From Starkeya sp. ORNL1 (GTDB lineage: Bacteria > Pseudomonadota > Alphaproteobacteria > Rhizobiales > Xanthobacteraceae), in NCBI RefSeq assembly GCF_012971745.1, contig NZ_CP048834.1, positions 2,790,001 to 2,854,000 of the forward strand: a DNA stretch of 64,000 bases. Reading direction: 5' to 3'. This document shows, piece by piece, positions 52,462 to 60,899 of the stretch; positions within the stretch are counted from its first letter, which is position 1, and each line of letters starts with the position of its first letter. The translations under genes were made by a program, and so were the position numbers. Under the pieces are notes generated by a model. That model worked only from the letters and a program-made list of their open reading frames with translations. It had not been told where the DNA came from and ran no database searches.

Positions 52462-53388
52462 TCAGGTGGGCACGACAAGTATATCGCGGATCTGGTCGTA
52501 GCTCTTCTCGACATTCTCCAGATGATGCCGGAGCACGATGGAAGCCTCCTCGTTGCGCTCCTGCTCCAGAAGGTCGAGCAGTTCGAGGTGCTCCAGGCAA
52601 TGCTGGCGGAAGCGGCGCCGATCCCGGGTCGCGGTCTCCGTGAGCAGACGACGGATGCGGTTCACCCGGCGGATGGTCTCGAGGAAGAACGGGTTCTGGC
52701 CACCGCTGACCAGGCACTCGTGGAATCGCACGCCGCGCGCGAACAGCGCTTCCGCGGACATCGTCTCGATGCCGCCCTTGAGCATCTCCAGCTCGACTTC
52801 GCGGCACTGTGCCGCCACCACGCGGTCAAGCCGATAGCCAGGCTCCAGCAGGCTGGCCGGCTCCACGGCCTGGCGCAGGCGCAGCGTCTGCGCCAGCGCC
52901 TCCGGAGTGACCATGATCTCCTTGAACTGCCAGCCATAGCCGGTGCGCCGTTCGATCCAGCCTTCGCTGGCGATGCGGCTCAGCAGGACATTGAGCTGCG
53001 ACTTGCTCAGATTGTAGCGCGATTTCAGGTAAGTCTCGGTCACCGAGGCCGGTATGCGGGCGGCGAGGCGGTCCTTGGCGATCGCCATGTAGGTCGCGCT
53101 GATCTCGTCGAATGCGGGCTCGCCCTGAGTGAGCTTGCGCGCCGTCGCGGGGACGTCGGCAACGAAATAGCCGCGGTTCTCGTGATGGATCACGGCACCC
53201 TGCGAGTGGAGCAGCCGCAAGGCGCGGCTGACCGGCGTGCGCGAGGCGTTGAACTCTTCCGCGAGTTCCTGCGCGGACAGATGCGTGCCCGCCGCCAGGC
53301 CCCGCGCCTGAATATAGTCCGAGATCAGCACGGCAAGCCCGCTGGTCCCCTCATGGCGCAAAGGCCGTTTGCGTTCCTCAACGCCCAT
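52462..53388 (-). CDS. GntR-family regulator with two winged helices and FCD-like domain
   Basis: This 308-residue protein has a GntR winged helix at about 15-75 (LSAQELAEEFNASRTPVSRALRLLHSQG), then a second winged-helix-like segment at about 105-150 (KSRYNLSKSQLNVLLSRIASEGWIERR). An all-helical FCD-like effector region follows, with VRFHECL and LRHHLENV. ATG 53388 is used. It lies between the Grx-DinB/TrxR pair and the dehydrogenase-ABC genes and could control either. Confidence 0.85.
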   Translation of the reverse strand: MGVEERKRPLRHEGTSGLAVLISDYIQARGLAAGTHLSAQELAEEFNASRTPVSRALRLLHSQGAVIHHENRGYFVADVPATARKLTQGEPAFDEISATYMAIAKDRLAARIPASVTETYLKSRYNLSKSQLNVLLSRIASEGWIERRTGYGWQFKEIMVTPEALAQTLRLRQAVEPASLLEPGYRLDRVVAAQCREVELEMLKGGIETMSAEALFARGVRFHECLVSGGQNPFFLETIRRVNRIRRLLTETATRDRRRFRQHCLEHLELLDLLEQERNEEASIVLRHHLENVEKSYDQIRDILVVPT

Positions 53389-53509
53389 GTTCGCTCCCGA
53401 CTGACCGCACCGACCTCTGCGACATCGATGACCTCGACATAGCAAGCATCAGGCGAGAATCAATGCATCGCACAGCGTTGTTGCGGCGACGGCGCCGAGT
53501 AGAAACATC

Positions 53510-54433
53510 TCAGGCGACGTCGCGTAAAGTCTTGCCGGTGAAGAACGCCTCGAGATTGGCCAGCACCAGTGTCTGCCGCGCCCGATGCGCGGAGAGCGAG
53601 CCGGCACCGATATGCGGAGCCAGGATGACCTGTTGCATCGCGATCAGCTCTTCCGGGACGTCGGGTTCACCCTCGAAAACGTCCAGGCCGGCGCCGGCGA
53701 TGGTGCCCTGCTTCAGCGCCGCGATCAGTGCCGCCTGGTCGACCACGGAGCCGCGTGCCACATTGACCAGATAGCCTTCCGGGCCGAGCGCCGCGAGGAC
53801 GCCGGCATCGACGCTGTGGCGATTGCCGTCATCGGCACGGACACTGACCACCAGCACGTCGGCCCAGGCGGCCAGCGATACGAGGTCGGCGTGATAGGCG
53901 TGAGCGACGCCCTCGCGCCGCTGGCGGCCGTGATAGCCGATCTCCATCTCGAAGGGCGCGGCGCGCGCGGCAATCCCGGCGCCGATATTGCCGAGGCCGT
54001 AAATGCCGAGCTTGCGCTCGCTCAAGCCACGGACCGGCGCCAACTTCCCGGCTTTCCAGCGCCCTTCGCGCACGAACCGGTCGGCGACAAGTATCTGGCG
54101 CACACCGGCAATGATGAGGCCCATGGCGAAGTCCGCGACGCTCGCTGCATTGGCGCCGGGACTGTAGGCGACGACGATGCCCCGAGCGGCGGCGGCGCCG
54201 ACATCCACCCCATCATAGCCGCTGCCATAGCAGCAGATCAGCCCGAGGTTCGGCAGCGCTTCCATGAGGCTGAGATCGGCCTTCGAATGGCCGAACGTTA
54301 CAAAGGCGCGCACCTGCGCGCGTTCCTCAGTGGAGAGCTGGTGCCAGGGCTGGTCGAGCAGCCGGTAAGTCCTGGCGAGCTCGCGCTTGAAATCCTCGGC
54401 AAATCCTGCGGCCAGCAGCAGCGTCTCAGGCAT
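53510..54433 (-). CDS. D-isomer-specific 2-hydroxyacid dehydrogenase
   Basis: This 307-residue NAD(P)-dependent enzyme has the dinucleotide motif GIYGLGNIGAGIA (about 143-155), substrate/catalytic Arg in NVARGSVVDQ, Glu in DVFEGEPDVP and His in LAPHIGAGS. It reduces a 2-keto acid such as glyoxylate or hydroxypyruvate, or the reverse. It is divergent from the ABC importer and probably shares its regulation. Confidence 0.9.
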   Translation of the reverse strand: MPETLLLAAGFAEDFKRELARTYRLLDQPWHQLSTEERAQVRAFVTFGHSKADLSLMEALPNLGLICCYGSGYDGVDVGAAAARGIVVAYSPGANAASVADFAMGLIIAGVRQILVADRFVREGRWKAGKLAPVRGLSERKLGIYGLGNIGAGIAARAAPFEMEIGYHGRQRREGVAHAYHADLVSLAAWADVLVVSVRADDGNRHSVDAGVLAALGPEGYLVNVARGSVVDQAALIAALKQGTIAGAGLDVFEGEPDVPEELIAMQQVILAPHIGAGSLSAHRARQTLVLANLEAFFTGKTLRDVA

Positions 54434-54528
54434 CGTTCCCCCTTTTCGAGATGTTCATGTGCGCCCCGCCCGCGATCTTCACAAGGCCGTTTCGGTACCG
54501 GGCAGGCGCTCTCTGAGCGGTTGCGATT

Positions 54529-54554
54529 TTGCATCTTTTGATCTACATGTGCAA
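54529..54554. promoter_or_regulatory. Inverted repeat TTGCA-N16-TGCAA, possible operator
   Basis: TTGCA (54529-54533) and TGCAA (54550-54554) lie between the divergent dehydrogenase and ABC binding-protein genes. The GntR protein at 52462 is a candidate binder. Confidence 0.35.
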
Positions 54555-54615
54555 TAGTGCCCAACGGCACAAGAGGAAGAGGCTGCCGAAGCAGCTCCAC
54601 CGAGGAGGACGCCTG

Positions 54616-55716
54616 ATGAAGCTTCAAGGTCTTGTTGCGTCTGGATTTATGGCTCTGCTGAGCGCGCTGGGCGGATCGCCCGCCGGCGCGGCGGAGGTGC
54701 CGGCCGGCTACCCCGCGAATTATGCCGACACCATCAAGGCGGCGGAGGCAGAGGGCACCCTCGTCATCTATGCCGCGACCGACGAATCCGCGGTGGCGCC
54801 GCTGCTCAAGGACTTCATGGCGGCCTATCCCAAGATCCAGGTCAAATACAACGACATGGGAAGCTCGGAAGTCTATAACCGCTTCCTGTCGGAAGCGGCC
54901 GCCGGCACGCAGTCCGCGGACTTCCTGATGAGCCCGGCGATGGACCTGCAGATCAAGCTGGCGATCGACGGCTATGCCATGACCTACCGCTCGCCCGAAG
55001 CGGATAAGCTGCCGGCGTGGTCGATCTTCCGCGACCAGGCCTATGGCATAACTTACGAGCCGATCGTCTTTATCTACAACAAGCGCCTCCTGAAGGAAGA
55101 GCAGGTACCGAAGAGCCATGCGGCGATCGCCTCCATGGACCAGGCAACCATCGACCTGCTCAAGGGCAAGGTCATCACCCAGGATCCCGAGCGCATCGGC
55201 TCCGCGCTGCTTTTCGTGACCCGTGACCTGAAGTACGACAAGGACTTCTGGGCCCTGGCGCAGAGCCTCGGCAAGACCGACGTGAAGCTCTACACCAGTT
55301 CGGGCACCATATTGGAGCGCCTCACCTCGGGCGAGGCGAGCTTCGGCTATGACGTCATGGCCAACTACCCGCACAGCCGGTCCAAGACCGACCCGGCGGT
55401 CGGCATCGTCTATCCGGAAGACTACATCCTGGTGAATCCGCGCGTCGCCTTCATCTGGAAGGACGCCGCCCACCCGAACGCCGCCAAGGTCTTCCTCGAC
55501 TACGTACTGTCGTCGCGCGGACAGACACTGATCGCGAAATCGCTGTTCAGTATCCGCCCCGACGTGCAGGGCGAGTTCAGCGCCAACGCACTCATCGCCA
55601 AGTATGGCGAGAAGCTGCGTCCGCTGACCCTCGATGCCAGCGCCGTCGAATATCTCGACAAGAAGAAGCGCCTCGAATTCCTCGCGACCTGGAAGAAGAG
55701 CATCGAGACCAAGTGA
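54616..55716 (+). CDS. ABC transporter substrate-binding protein (ferric/FbpA-type fold)
   Basis: This 366-residue protein has a signal peptide cut near AGAAE (residue 26). The family start EGTLVIYAATDESAVAPLLKDF is followed by YNDMGSSEVYNRFLSEAAAGTQSADF and IVYPEDYILVNPRVAFIWKDAAHPNAAKVFLDY. Though named after iron carriers, many members bind phosphonates, sugar phosphates or organic acids. GAGGAGG lies 8 bases upstream. Given a PrpF isomerase and a 2-hydroxyacid dehydrogenase nearby, an organic acid is plausible. Confidence 0.88.
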   Translation: MKLQGLVASGFMALLSALGGSPAGAAEVPAGYPANYADTIKAAEAEGTLVIYAATDESAVAPLLKDFMAAYPKIQVKYNDMGSSEVYNRFLSEAAAGTQSADFLMSPAMDLQIKLAIDGYAMTYRSPEADKLPAWSIFRDQAYGITYEPIVFIYNKRLLKEEQVPKSHAAIASMDQATIDLLKGKVITQDPERIGSALLFVTRDLKYDKDFWALAQSLGKTDVKLYTSSGTILERLTSGEASFGYDVMANYPHSRSKTDPAVGIVYPEDYILVNPRVAFIWKDAAHPNAAKVFLDYVLSSRGQTLIAKSLFSIRPDVQGEFSANALIAKYGEKLRPLTLDASAVEYLDKKKRLEFLATWKKSIETK

Positions 55717-57398
55717 TGGTTCGTACTTCCTCCTGGTGGCGCTACGCCGTCGTCATCTCCATGTCGGCGGTGATCATCGCACCGCTGGCGATCGTACTGA
55801 AGCAGAGCTTTCTCGACGCTCCGTTCTTCATGCGCGATGCGCAGCCGAGCCTGGAGGCTTACGGCTTCGTGCTGACCGACCCGGAATTCTGGTGGTCGGC
55901 CGCCAACACGATCATGATCGCGGCGATGATGACCATCGTCTCGGTCGCGATCGGCACCACCTGCGCGTTTCTCGTCAACCGCACCGACCTGCCGGGACGG
56001 AGCCTGTTCGAGCCGCTGATCCTGGCGCCGATCTTCATCTCGCCGCTGATCCTGTCGCTCGGCTACATCGTGACCATCGGGCCGGTCGGCATCGTCTCGA
56101 TCGCGGTGCGCGACCTGTTCGGCCTCAGCGCGGCGCCGTGGAGCATCTATACGGTCGGCGGCATCGCCGTCATCGCCGGCTTCAGCCACGCGCCGCACGT
56201 CTATCTTTACTGCTCGGCCGCGCTGCGCAACCTCGGCTCGGATGTCGAGGATGCAGCACGCGCGTCCGGTGCCGGCCCCTGGCATGTGGCGGTGAAAGTC
56301 AGCCTGCCGCTGATCTGGCCGGCGGTGGTCTCGTCCAGTGTGCTGGTGTTCTTCCTCGGCTTCGAGATGTTCGCGTTGCCGCTCATCCTCGGCGATCCCC
56401 ACGGGCTGCTGGTGCTGACCACCTATCTGTTCAAATTGACCAGCCGCATGGGCGTGCCCTCGTTCCAGCTGATGGCGGTGGTCGTCGTCGCGCTGGCCGT
56501 GGTGACATTCCCGCTGGTGTTCCTGCAGCGCTACATGCTGCGCAATGTCGAGCGCTATGTGCTGGTGCGCGGCAAGGCGGCGAAGCAACGTCCATTACCG
56601 CTCGGCCCCTGGAAATGGCCGGCGCTGGCCGGCGTGGTGTTCTGGCTGAGCGTCGCGATCGTGCTGCCGCTGGTGGGCATCACCATCCGGTCCTTCGTGC
56701 TGAGCTGGGGCGAAGGCGTCAACATCTTCTCGATGCTCACGCTGGATCACTATCGGGAGGCGTTCCAGAACGACTCGATCCGCAGCGGCATCTTCAACAC
56801 CCTGCTGATCGCCACCGTCGGCGGCGCGGCCTCGGTCTGCGTCTATGCGGCGCTCTCGCTGGCGACCCATCGCTGGAACTCGGTCTGGGCGCGCTATGCC
56901 GACTATATCGTGCTGCTGCCGCGTGCCATGCCCGGGCTGGTGGCGGGCCTGGCCTTTCTCTGGCTGTTCCTGTTCTTCAAGCCGATCACGCCGCTGCGCA
57001 ACACGCTGTTCAGCGTCTGGCTCGCCTACACCATCGTCTGGGTCGCGTTCGGCCAGCGCCTCATCAACAGCGCGCTGGTGCAGATCGGCCGCGAACTCGA
57101 GGAGGCCGGATCGGTCTCGGGCGCGTCGAACTGGCGGGTCAGCCGGGAGATCCGAATCCCGCTGATCCGGCACGGACTGATCGCGGCGTGGGTGCTGATC
57201 TTCCTCACCTTCGTGCGCGAATACTCGACCGGCATCTATCTGATGGGCCAAGGCACCGAAGTCATCGGCGCCCAGATGGTCTCGCTGTGGGCGACCGGCG
57301 CAACCGACCTCGTCACCGCGATATCGGTGCTCAACATAGTGTTCATCGCGACCGGCCTCGGCCTGGCTCTGAAGTTCGGAGTGAAGATCCGTGAGTAA
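55716..57398 (+). CDS. ABC permease, two fused membrane domains (ferric-type)
   Basis: This 560-residue protein has about 12 helices in two homologous halves. Each half has the EAA loop: ARASGAGPWHVAVKVSLPLIWP (about 185-206) and AGSVSGASNWRVSREIRIPLIR (about 467-488). It corresponds to FbpB/AfuB-like permeases. The ATG overlaps the binding-protein stop and its end overlaps the ATPase gene by 8 bases. Confidence 0.9.
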   Translation: MVRTSSWWRYAVVISMSAVIIAPLAIVLKQSFLDAPFFMRDAQPSLEAYGFVLTDPEFWWSAANTIMIAAMMTIVSVAIGTTCAFLVNRTDLPGRSLFEPLILAPIFISPLILSLGYIVTIGPVGIVSIAVRDLFGLSAAPWSIYTVGGIAVIAGFSHAPHVYLYCSAALRNLGSDVEDAARASGAGPWHVAVKVSLPLIWPAVVSSSVLVFFLGFEMFALPLILGDPHGLLVLTTYLFKLTSRMGVPSFQLMAVVVVALAVVTFPLVFLQRYMLRNVERYVLVRGKAAKQRPLPLGPWKWPALAGVVFWLSVAIVLPLVGITIRSFVLSWGEGVNIFSMLTLDHYREAFQNDSIRSGIFNTLLIATVGGAASVCVYAALSLATHRWNSVWARYADYIVLLPRAMPGLVAGLAFLWLFLFFKPITPLRNTLFSVWLAYTIVWVAFGQRLINSALVQIGRELEEAGSVSGASNWRVSREIRIPLIRHGLIAAWVLIFLTFVREYSTGIYLMGQGTEVIGAQMVSLWATGATDLVTAISVLNIVFIATGLGLALKFGVKIRE

Positions 57399-58446
57399 TC
57401 TCGTCGTCCAGGATCTGCATCTCAAATACGGCGTCGTCGAAGTCCTGAAGGGCATCTCGTTCGAGCTGACCTCCGGCAAGGTGCTGGCGCTGCTCGGCGC
57501 ATCAGGCTGCGGAAAGACCACGCTGCTGCGTACCATTGCCGGGCTCGAACTGCCCTCCAATGGCCGCATCGTGGTCGGCAACCAGGTGCTGTTCGATTCC
57601 GCCACCAACACCGAGCTGGCGCCGGAGAAGCGCAATCTCGGCCTGGTCTTCCAGTCCTATGCCCTGTGGCCGCACAAGAGCGTCTACAGCAATGTCGCCT
57701 TCCCGCTCGAACTGAAGCGGACACCCGCCGAGGAGACGCGTCGCCGGGTGAGCTTCGTGCTGGAGAGCCTCGGGCTCGGTGGCCTCGCCGAGCGCTATCC
57801 GCATCAGCTTTCCGGCGGCCAGCAGCAGCGCGTCGCCATCGCCCGGGCCGTGGTGCACCAGCCGCCGGTGATCCTGCTGGACGAGCCGCTGTCGAACCTC
57901 GACGCCAAGCTGCGCGAGGAGGCCCGCATCTGGATGCGCCGCCTGATCGACGATCTCGGCATCACCGCGGTGCTGGTCACGCACGACCAGGTCGAGGCCA
58001 TGGCTCTCGCCGACCACATCATCCTGCTGTCGAGCGGCCACGTGGAGCAGCGCGGCACGCCGCAGGAACTCTATGGCACGCCGGAGACGCTGGCCGCCGC
58101 GGAGTTCATGGGTGCCAACAACCGGCTTCGCGCCGTGGTGACGAAGTGCGAGGGCGCGGCAGCCCAGGTGACGATCGGCTCGTCGCCGATGCGCGCCATG
58201 GTCCGGAGCAAGGTGAAGCCGGGCGATACCTGCGACGCGCTGATCCGCGTCGAGCGCGTCGAGGTCGGCCCCGCGGCATGCGCCAACAGCATCCCGATGC
58301 AGCTCGCCACCTGCGTCTATCTCGGCGAGCGCTGGGAGTGCCTGTTCGAGGCGGACGGCATCAAGGTGCGCTGCTATTCCGGCGACGCGGTGCCACCCGG
58401 CCAGCATCACATCCGGCTGAAGGAGGAGAGTCTCTGGCTCTTCTAG
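57391..58446 (+). CDS. ABC importer ATP-binding protein with TOBE tail
   Basis: This 351-residue PotA/FbpC-like ATPase has Walker A GASGCGKTT (about 36-44), Q-loop VFQSYALWPHKSV, signature LSGGQQQRVAIARA, Walker B ILLDEPLSNLDA and H-loop VTHDQVEAM. A TOBE-like regulatory domain spans about 240-350. GTG start. It energises the importer encoded by the two preceding genes. Confidence 0.92.
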   Translation: MSNLVVQDLHLKYGVVEVLKGISFELTSGKVLALLGASGCGKTTLLRTIAGLELPSNGRIVVGNQVLFDSATNTELAPEKRNLGLVFQSYALWPHKSVYSNVAFPLELKRTPAEETRRRVSFVLESLGLGGLAERYPHQLSGGQQQRVAIARAVVHQPPVILLDEPLSNLDAKLREEARIWMRRLIDDLGITAVLVTHDQVEAMALADHIILLSSGHVEQRGTPQELYGTPETLAAAEFMGANNRLRAVVTKCEGAAAQVTIGSSPMRAMVRSKVKPGDTCDALIRVERVEVGPAACANSIPMQLATCVYLGERWECLFEADGIKVRCYSGDAVPPGQHHIRLKEESLWLF

Positions 58447-58539
58447 CCGGAGAGTCGTTTCAGCCCCGAATCCTGTTCGTTCGACAATGCCACGCCGACA
58501 CCGATACGACGCCGAGATGCGGAAGAACTGGAAGATATC

Positions 58540-59694
58540 ATGGCACAGCACCGTCTGAGGGCCGCGTTCATGCGCGGCGGCACCTCCAAGGCAATCATGT
58601 TCCGGGCCGAAGACCTGCCGGCGCGCCGCGAAGACTGGGCGCCGATCTTCCTCGCCGCCATGGGCTCGCCCGACCCGAGCGGGCGCCAGCTCAACGGCAT
58701 GGGCGGCGGCGTCTCCTCGCTGTCGAAGATCTGCATCATCGGCCCGTCCAGCCGGCCGGACGCCGATGTCGACTACACGTTCGCGCAGATTTCCATCAAG
58801 GAAGCGACGGTCGACTACAGCGGCAATTGCGGGAACATGAGCTCGGCGATCGGGCCGTTCGCGGTCGACGAGGGGCTGGTACCGCTGCCGGCCGGAGAGG
58901 ACGCGGTGGTCCGCATCCACAATACCAACACCTCCAAGATCATCGTTTCCCGCTTCAAGGTTCGCGACGGCCAGGCGGTGACGGAAGGTGATCTGCGGAT
59001 CGACGGCGTCGCCGGAACAGCCGCGCCGATACGCCTTGAATTCACCGATCCCGGCGGCACCAAGACCAGGAGCCTGCTGCCCACCGGCCATAGCATCGAC
59101 CGGCTGGAGATCCCGGGCGTCGGCATGATCGAGGCCTCGCTGGTCGACGCCGCCAACCCGTGTGTGTTCGTCGCGGCGCAAGCCGTCGGCAAGACCGGCA
59201 GCGAACTCCCCGACGCACTCGATGCCGACCCGGACTTCCTGGCGCTGATGGAGAAGATCCGCTGCGCCGCCTCGGTCGCCATGGGCATGGCGCCGGATCT
59301 CGCGGCGGCGGCGGCGATCCCGAGCATTCCAAAGATCGCGATGGTGACGGCGCCAGGCAGCGTGCCCACGCTCTCCGGCCAGGTGCTGGAGCCTGCCGAC
59401 ATGGACATTGTGATCCGGATGATCTCCGTCGGGCAGCCGCACCGGGCGGTTCCCGTCACCGGCGCGACCTGCCTTGCGGTCGCGGCGCGCGTTCCCGGCT
59501 CGATTCCGAACCAGGTCGCCCGCTCGACCGGCGCGGACGCGCTGCGCATCGCGCATCCGTCCGGGATTGTGCTGGTCGACGCTGAGGTTGAGACCACCAG
59601 CGACGGCGCGCTGCGGGCTGTCCACGGCGCGATTTACCGCACGGCGCGCCGGCTATTCGACGGCTACGTTTATTATCCCTCGAAAGCCGCCTGA
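58540..59694 (+). CDS. PrpF-family isomerase (4-oxalomesaconate tautomerase/aconitate isomerase-like)
   Basis: This 384-residue protein has the diaminopimelate-epimerase-like double fold. RGGTSKAIMF (12-21) carries the conserved Lys, and SGNCGNMSSAIGPFAV (about 89-104) the cysteine region. Family members shift double bonds of tricarboxylic or dicarboxylic acids (2-methylaconitate, 4-oxalomesaconate, aconitate). It follows the ABC importer by 93 bases, so the importer probably brings in its substrate. Confidence 0.9.
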   Translation: MAQHRLRAAFMRGGTSKAIMFRAEDLPARREDWAPIFLAAMGSPDPSGRQLNGMGGGVSSLSKICIIGPSSRPDADVDYTFAQISIKEATVDYSGNCGNMSSAIGPFAVDEGLVPLPAGEDAVVRIHNTNTSKIIVSRFKVRDGQAVTEGDLRIDGVAGTAAPIRLEFTDPGGTKTRSLLPTGHSIDRLEIPGVGMIEASLVDAANPCVFVAAQAVGKTGSELPDALDADPDFLALMEKIRCAASVAMGMAPDLAAAAAIPSIPKIAMVTAPGSVPTLSGQVLEPADMDIVIRMISVGQPHRAVPVTGATCLAVAARVPGSIPNQVARSTGADALRIAHPSGIVLVDAEVETTSDGALRAVHGAIYRTARRLFDGYVYYPSKAA

Positions 59695-59744
59695 GCATAC
59701 GGCGAGCGTTCCGGCCGGAACGCTCTTCAGCCAGGCAACATGCA

Positions 59745-59856
59745 CTAGAGCTCTTATCGTTCGGATGGAAACATCCGAACGATAAGAGCTCTAGATTCAA
59801 TAAGCCGGAGCAATTCCTCTTCGATCAGATGATTCCATCGGATAGGGAAATGCTCT
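59745..59856. repeat. Perfect 23-bp hairpin plus adjacent GAGCAATTCC repeat
   Basis: Arms at 59745-59767 and 59772-59794 are perfectly complementary (left arm starts CTAGAGCTCTTATCG) with a GAAA loop. The next 60 bases carry GGAGCAATTCC ... GGGAAATGCTCTAG, another intergenic-repeat type. The pair separates convergent genes and could terminate both. Confidence 0.8.
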
Positions 59857-60493
59857 AGCGCGCGATCCGCGCGCACCAGGACGCGACCTGTGCGCCGACG
59901 ATGCGCAGGTTCTCGGCCGGCGACAGGCCGGTCACGCTCTTTCGCGACCTGAGATCATGATCGCCATCCTCGATCCAGAGGATCTCGATGCTCTTCGAGA
60001 GGACGTAGGTCGCGACCTCCTCCCGCGTTCCGAACAGGTCCCGGGTGCCCTGCACGATGAGCGTTGGCGTCTTCATCCCCTGGAGATGCGCGGTGCGCAA
60101 TTGACCTGGTTTGCCGATGGGATGGAACGGATAGCCGAGGCACAACAGGCCGGCGATGCGGCCGGAGGCGTAAAGCTCATCGGCGATCATGCTGGCGACG
60201 CGCCCGCCCATCGACTTGCCACCGATGATGAGCGGCGCTCGCGAACCCAGGGCGTCGATCGCCGCGAGATACTCCGGCACGAGCGTCTCCGCGCGCGGCG
60301 GAGGCCTTCGTGTGTCCGAGGTCCGGCGAGCGGCCATATAGTCGAACTCGAAGCGGACAACGCGCAGGCCCGCCTCCGCCAGGGCCTGCGCGCTGGCGGA
60401 CATCGCCGCCGAATCCATCGGCGCGCCAGCGCCGTGCGCCAGCAGGACCGTCGTCGCCGCCTCGGGTCCGATGGTGAGAAATGTCGTGGCCAT
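59855..60493 (-). CDS. Small alpha/beta hydrolase (KANL3/Tex30 or dienelactone-hydrolase-like)
   Basis: This 212-residue hydrolase has an oxyanion region LLAHGAGAPMDS (17-28), the nucleophile elbow GGKSMGGR (Ser about 94), acid in VQGTRDLFG and His in DGDHDL. It matches short cytosolic hydrolases usually labelled KANL3/Tex30-type, with no assigned substrate. It is a single gene between repeats, convergent with prpF. Confidence 0.85.
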   Translation of the reverse strand: MATTFLTIGPEAATTVLLAHGAGAPMDSAAMSASAQALAEAGLRVVRFEFDYMAARRTSDTRRPPPRAETLVPEYLAAIDALGSRAPLIIGGKSMGGRVASMIADELYASGRIAGLLCLGYPFHPIGKPGQLRTAHLQGMKTPTLIVQGTRDLFGTREEVATYVLSKSIEILWIEDGDHDLRSRKSVTGLSPAENLRIVGAQVASWCARIAR

Positions 60494-60557
60494 GGCGGGA
60501 AGCTTAGGCGTGAACCGGGAAGGCTGAAAGCCGACCAGAGTGTTCTGGCTCGTAATT

Positions 60558-60667
60558 CCCTCTCCCGGTCGGGGAGAGGTGGCCCGCGCAGCGGGTCGGT
60601 GAGGGGGTGCACCCTTGGGACACTGCGAAGACCCCTCACCCCAACCCTCTCCCCGGCGGGGAGAGGG
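60558..60667. repeat. CCTCTCCCC/GGGGAGAGG inverted-repeat element
   Basis: Third copy of the composite seen at 13800 and 45641, with CCCTCTCCCGGTCGGGGAGA and CTCTCCCCGGCGGGGAGAGG hairpins around GGCCCGCGCAGCGGGTC. Confidence 0.8.
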
Positions 60668-60843
60668 AGTTCAGCCGCTCTCCGGCAATTACGAGTCAGA
60701 CTTTGAGGAAATAGCGGGCACCGGCGGAATTCCGTCGTTGTTGACCCGCCCCGCCGGCGCCACGCTGCCCTCCCCACCCTCCCCAACAATGCCCAGTCCG
60801 CGCTGTCGGCAGCGGCGCCGCTGGCGCTGAAAATGTGACTTGC

Positions 60844-60872
60844 GTGACAATTGCATTTTGTGTTTCTAATCT
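60844..60872 (+). promoter_or_regulatory. Probable promoter of the 60.9-64 kb operon
   Basis: GTGACA (60844-60849), 17 bases, then TAATCT (60867-60872), 28 bases before the start codon of the dehydrogenase. Confidence 0.5.
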
Positions 60873-60899
60873 GCAAACAAGACTACAAGGGAGGCGTGC

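Larger units (their letters stand above)
60494..60899. other. Intergenic region with a repeat and a promoter
   Basis: Divergent between the hydrolase and the dehydrogenase. It contains the repeat at 60558-60667 and promoter elements near 60850; nothing in between looks coding. Confidence 0.6.
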
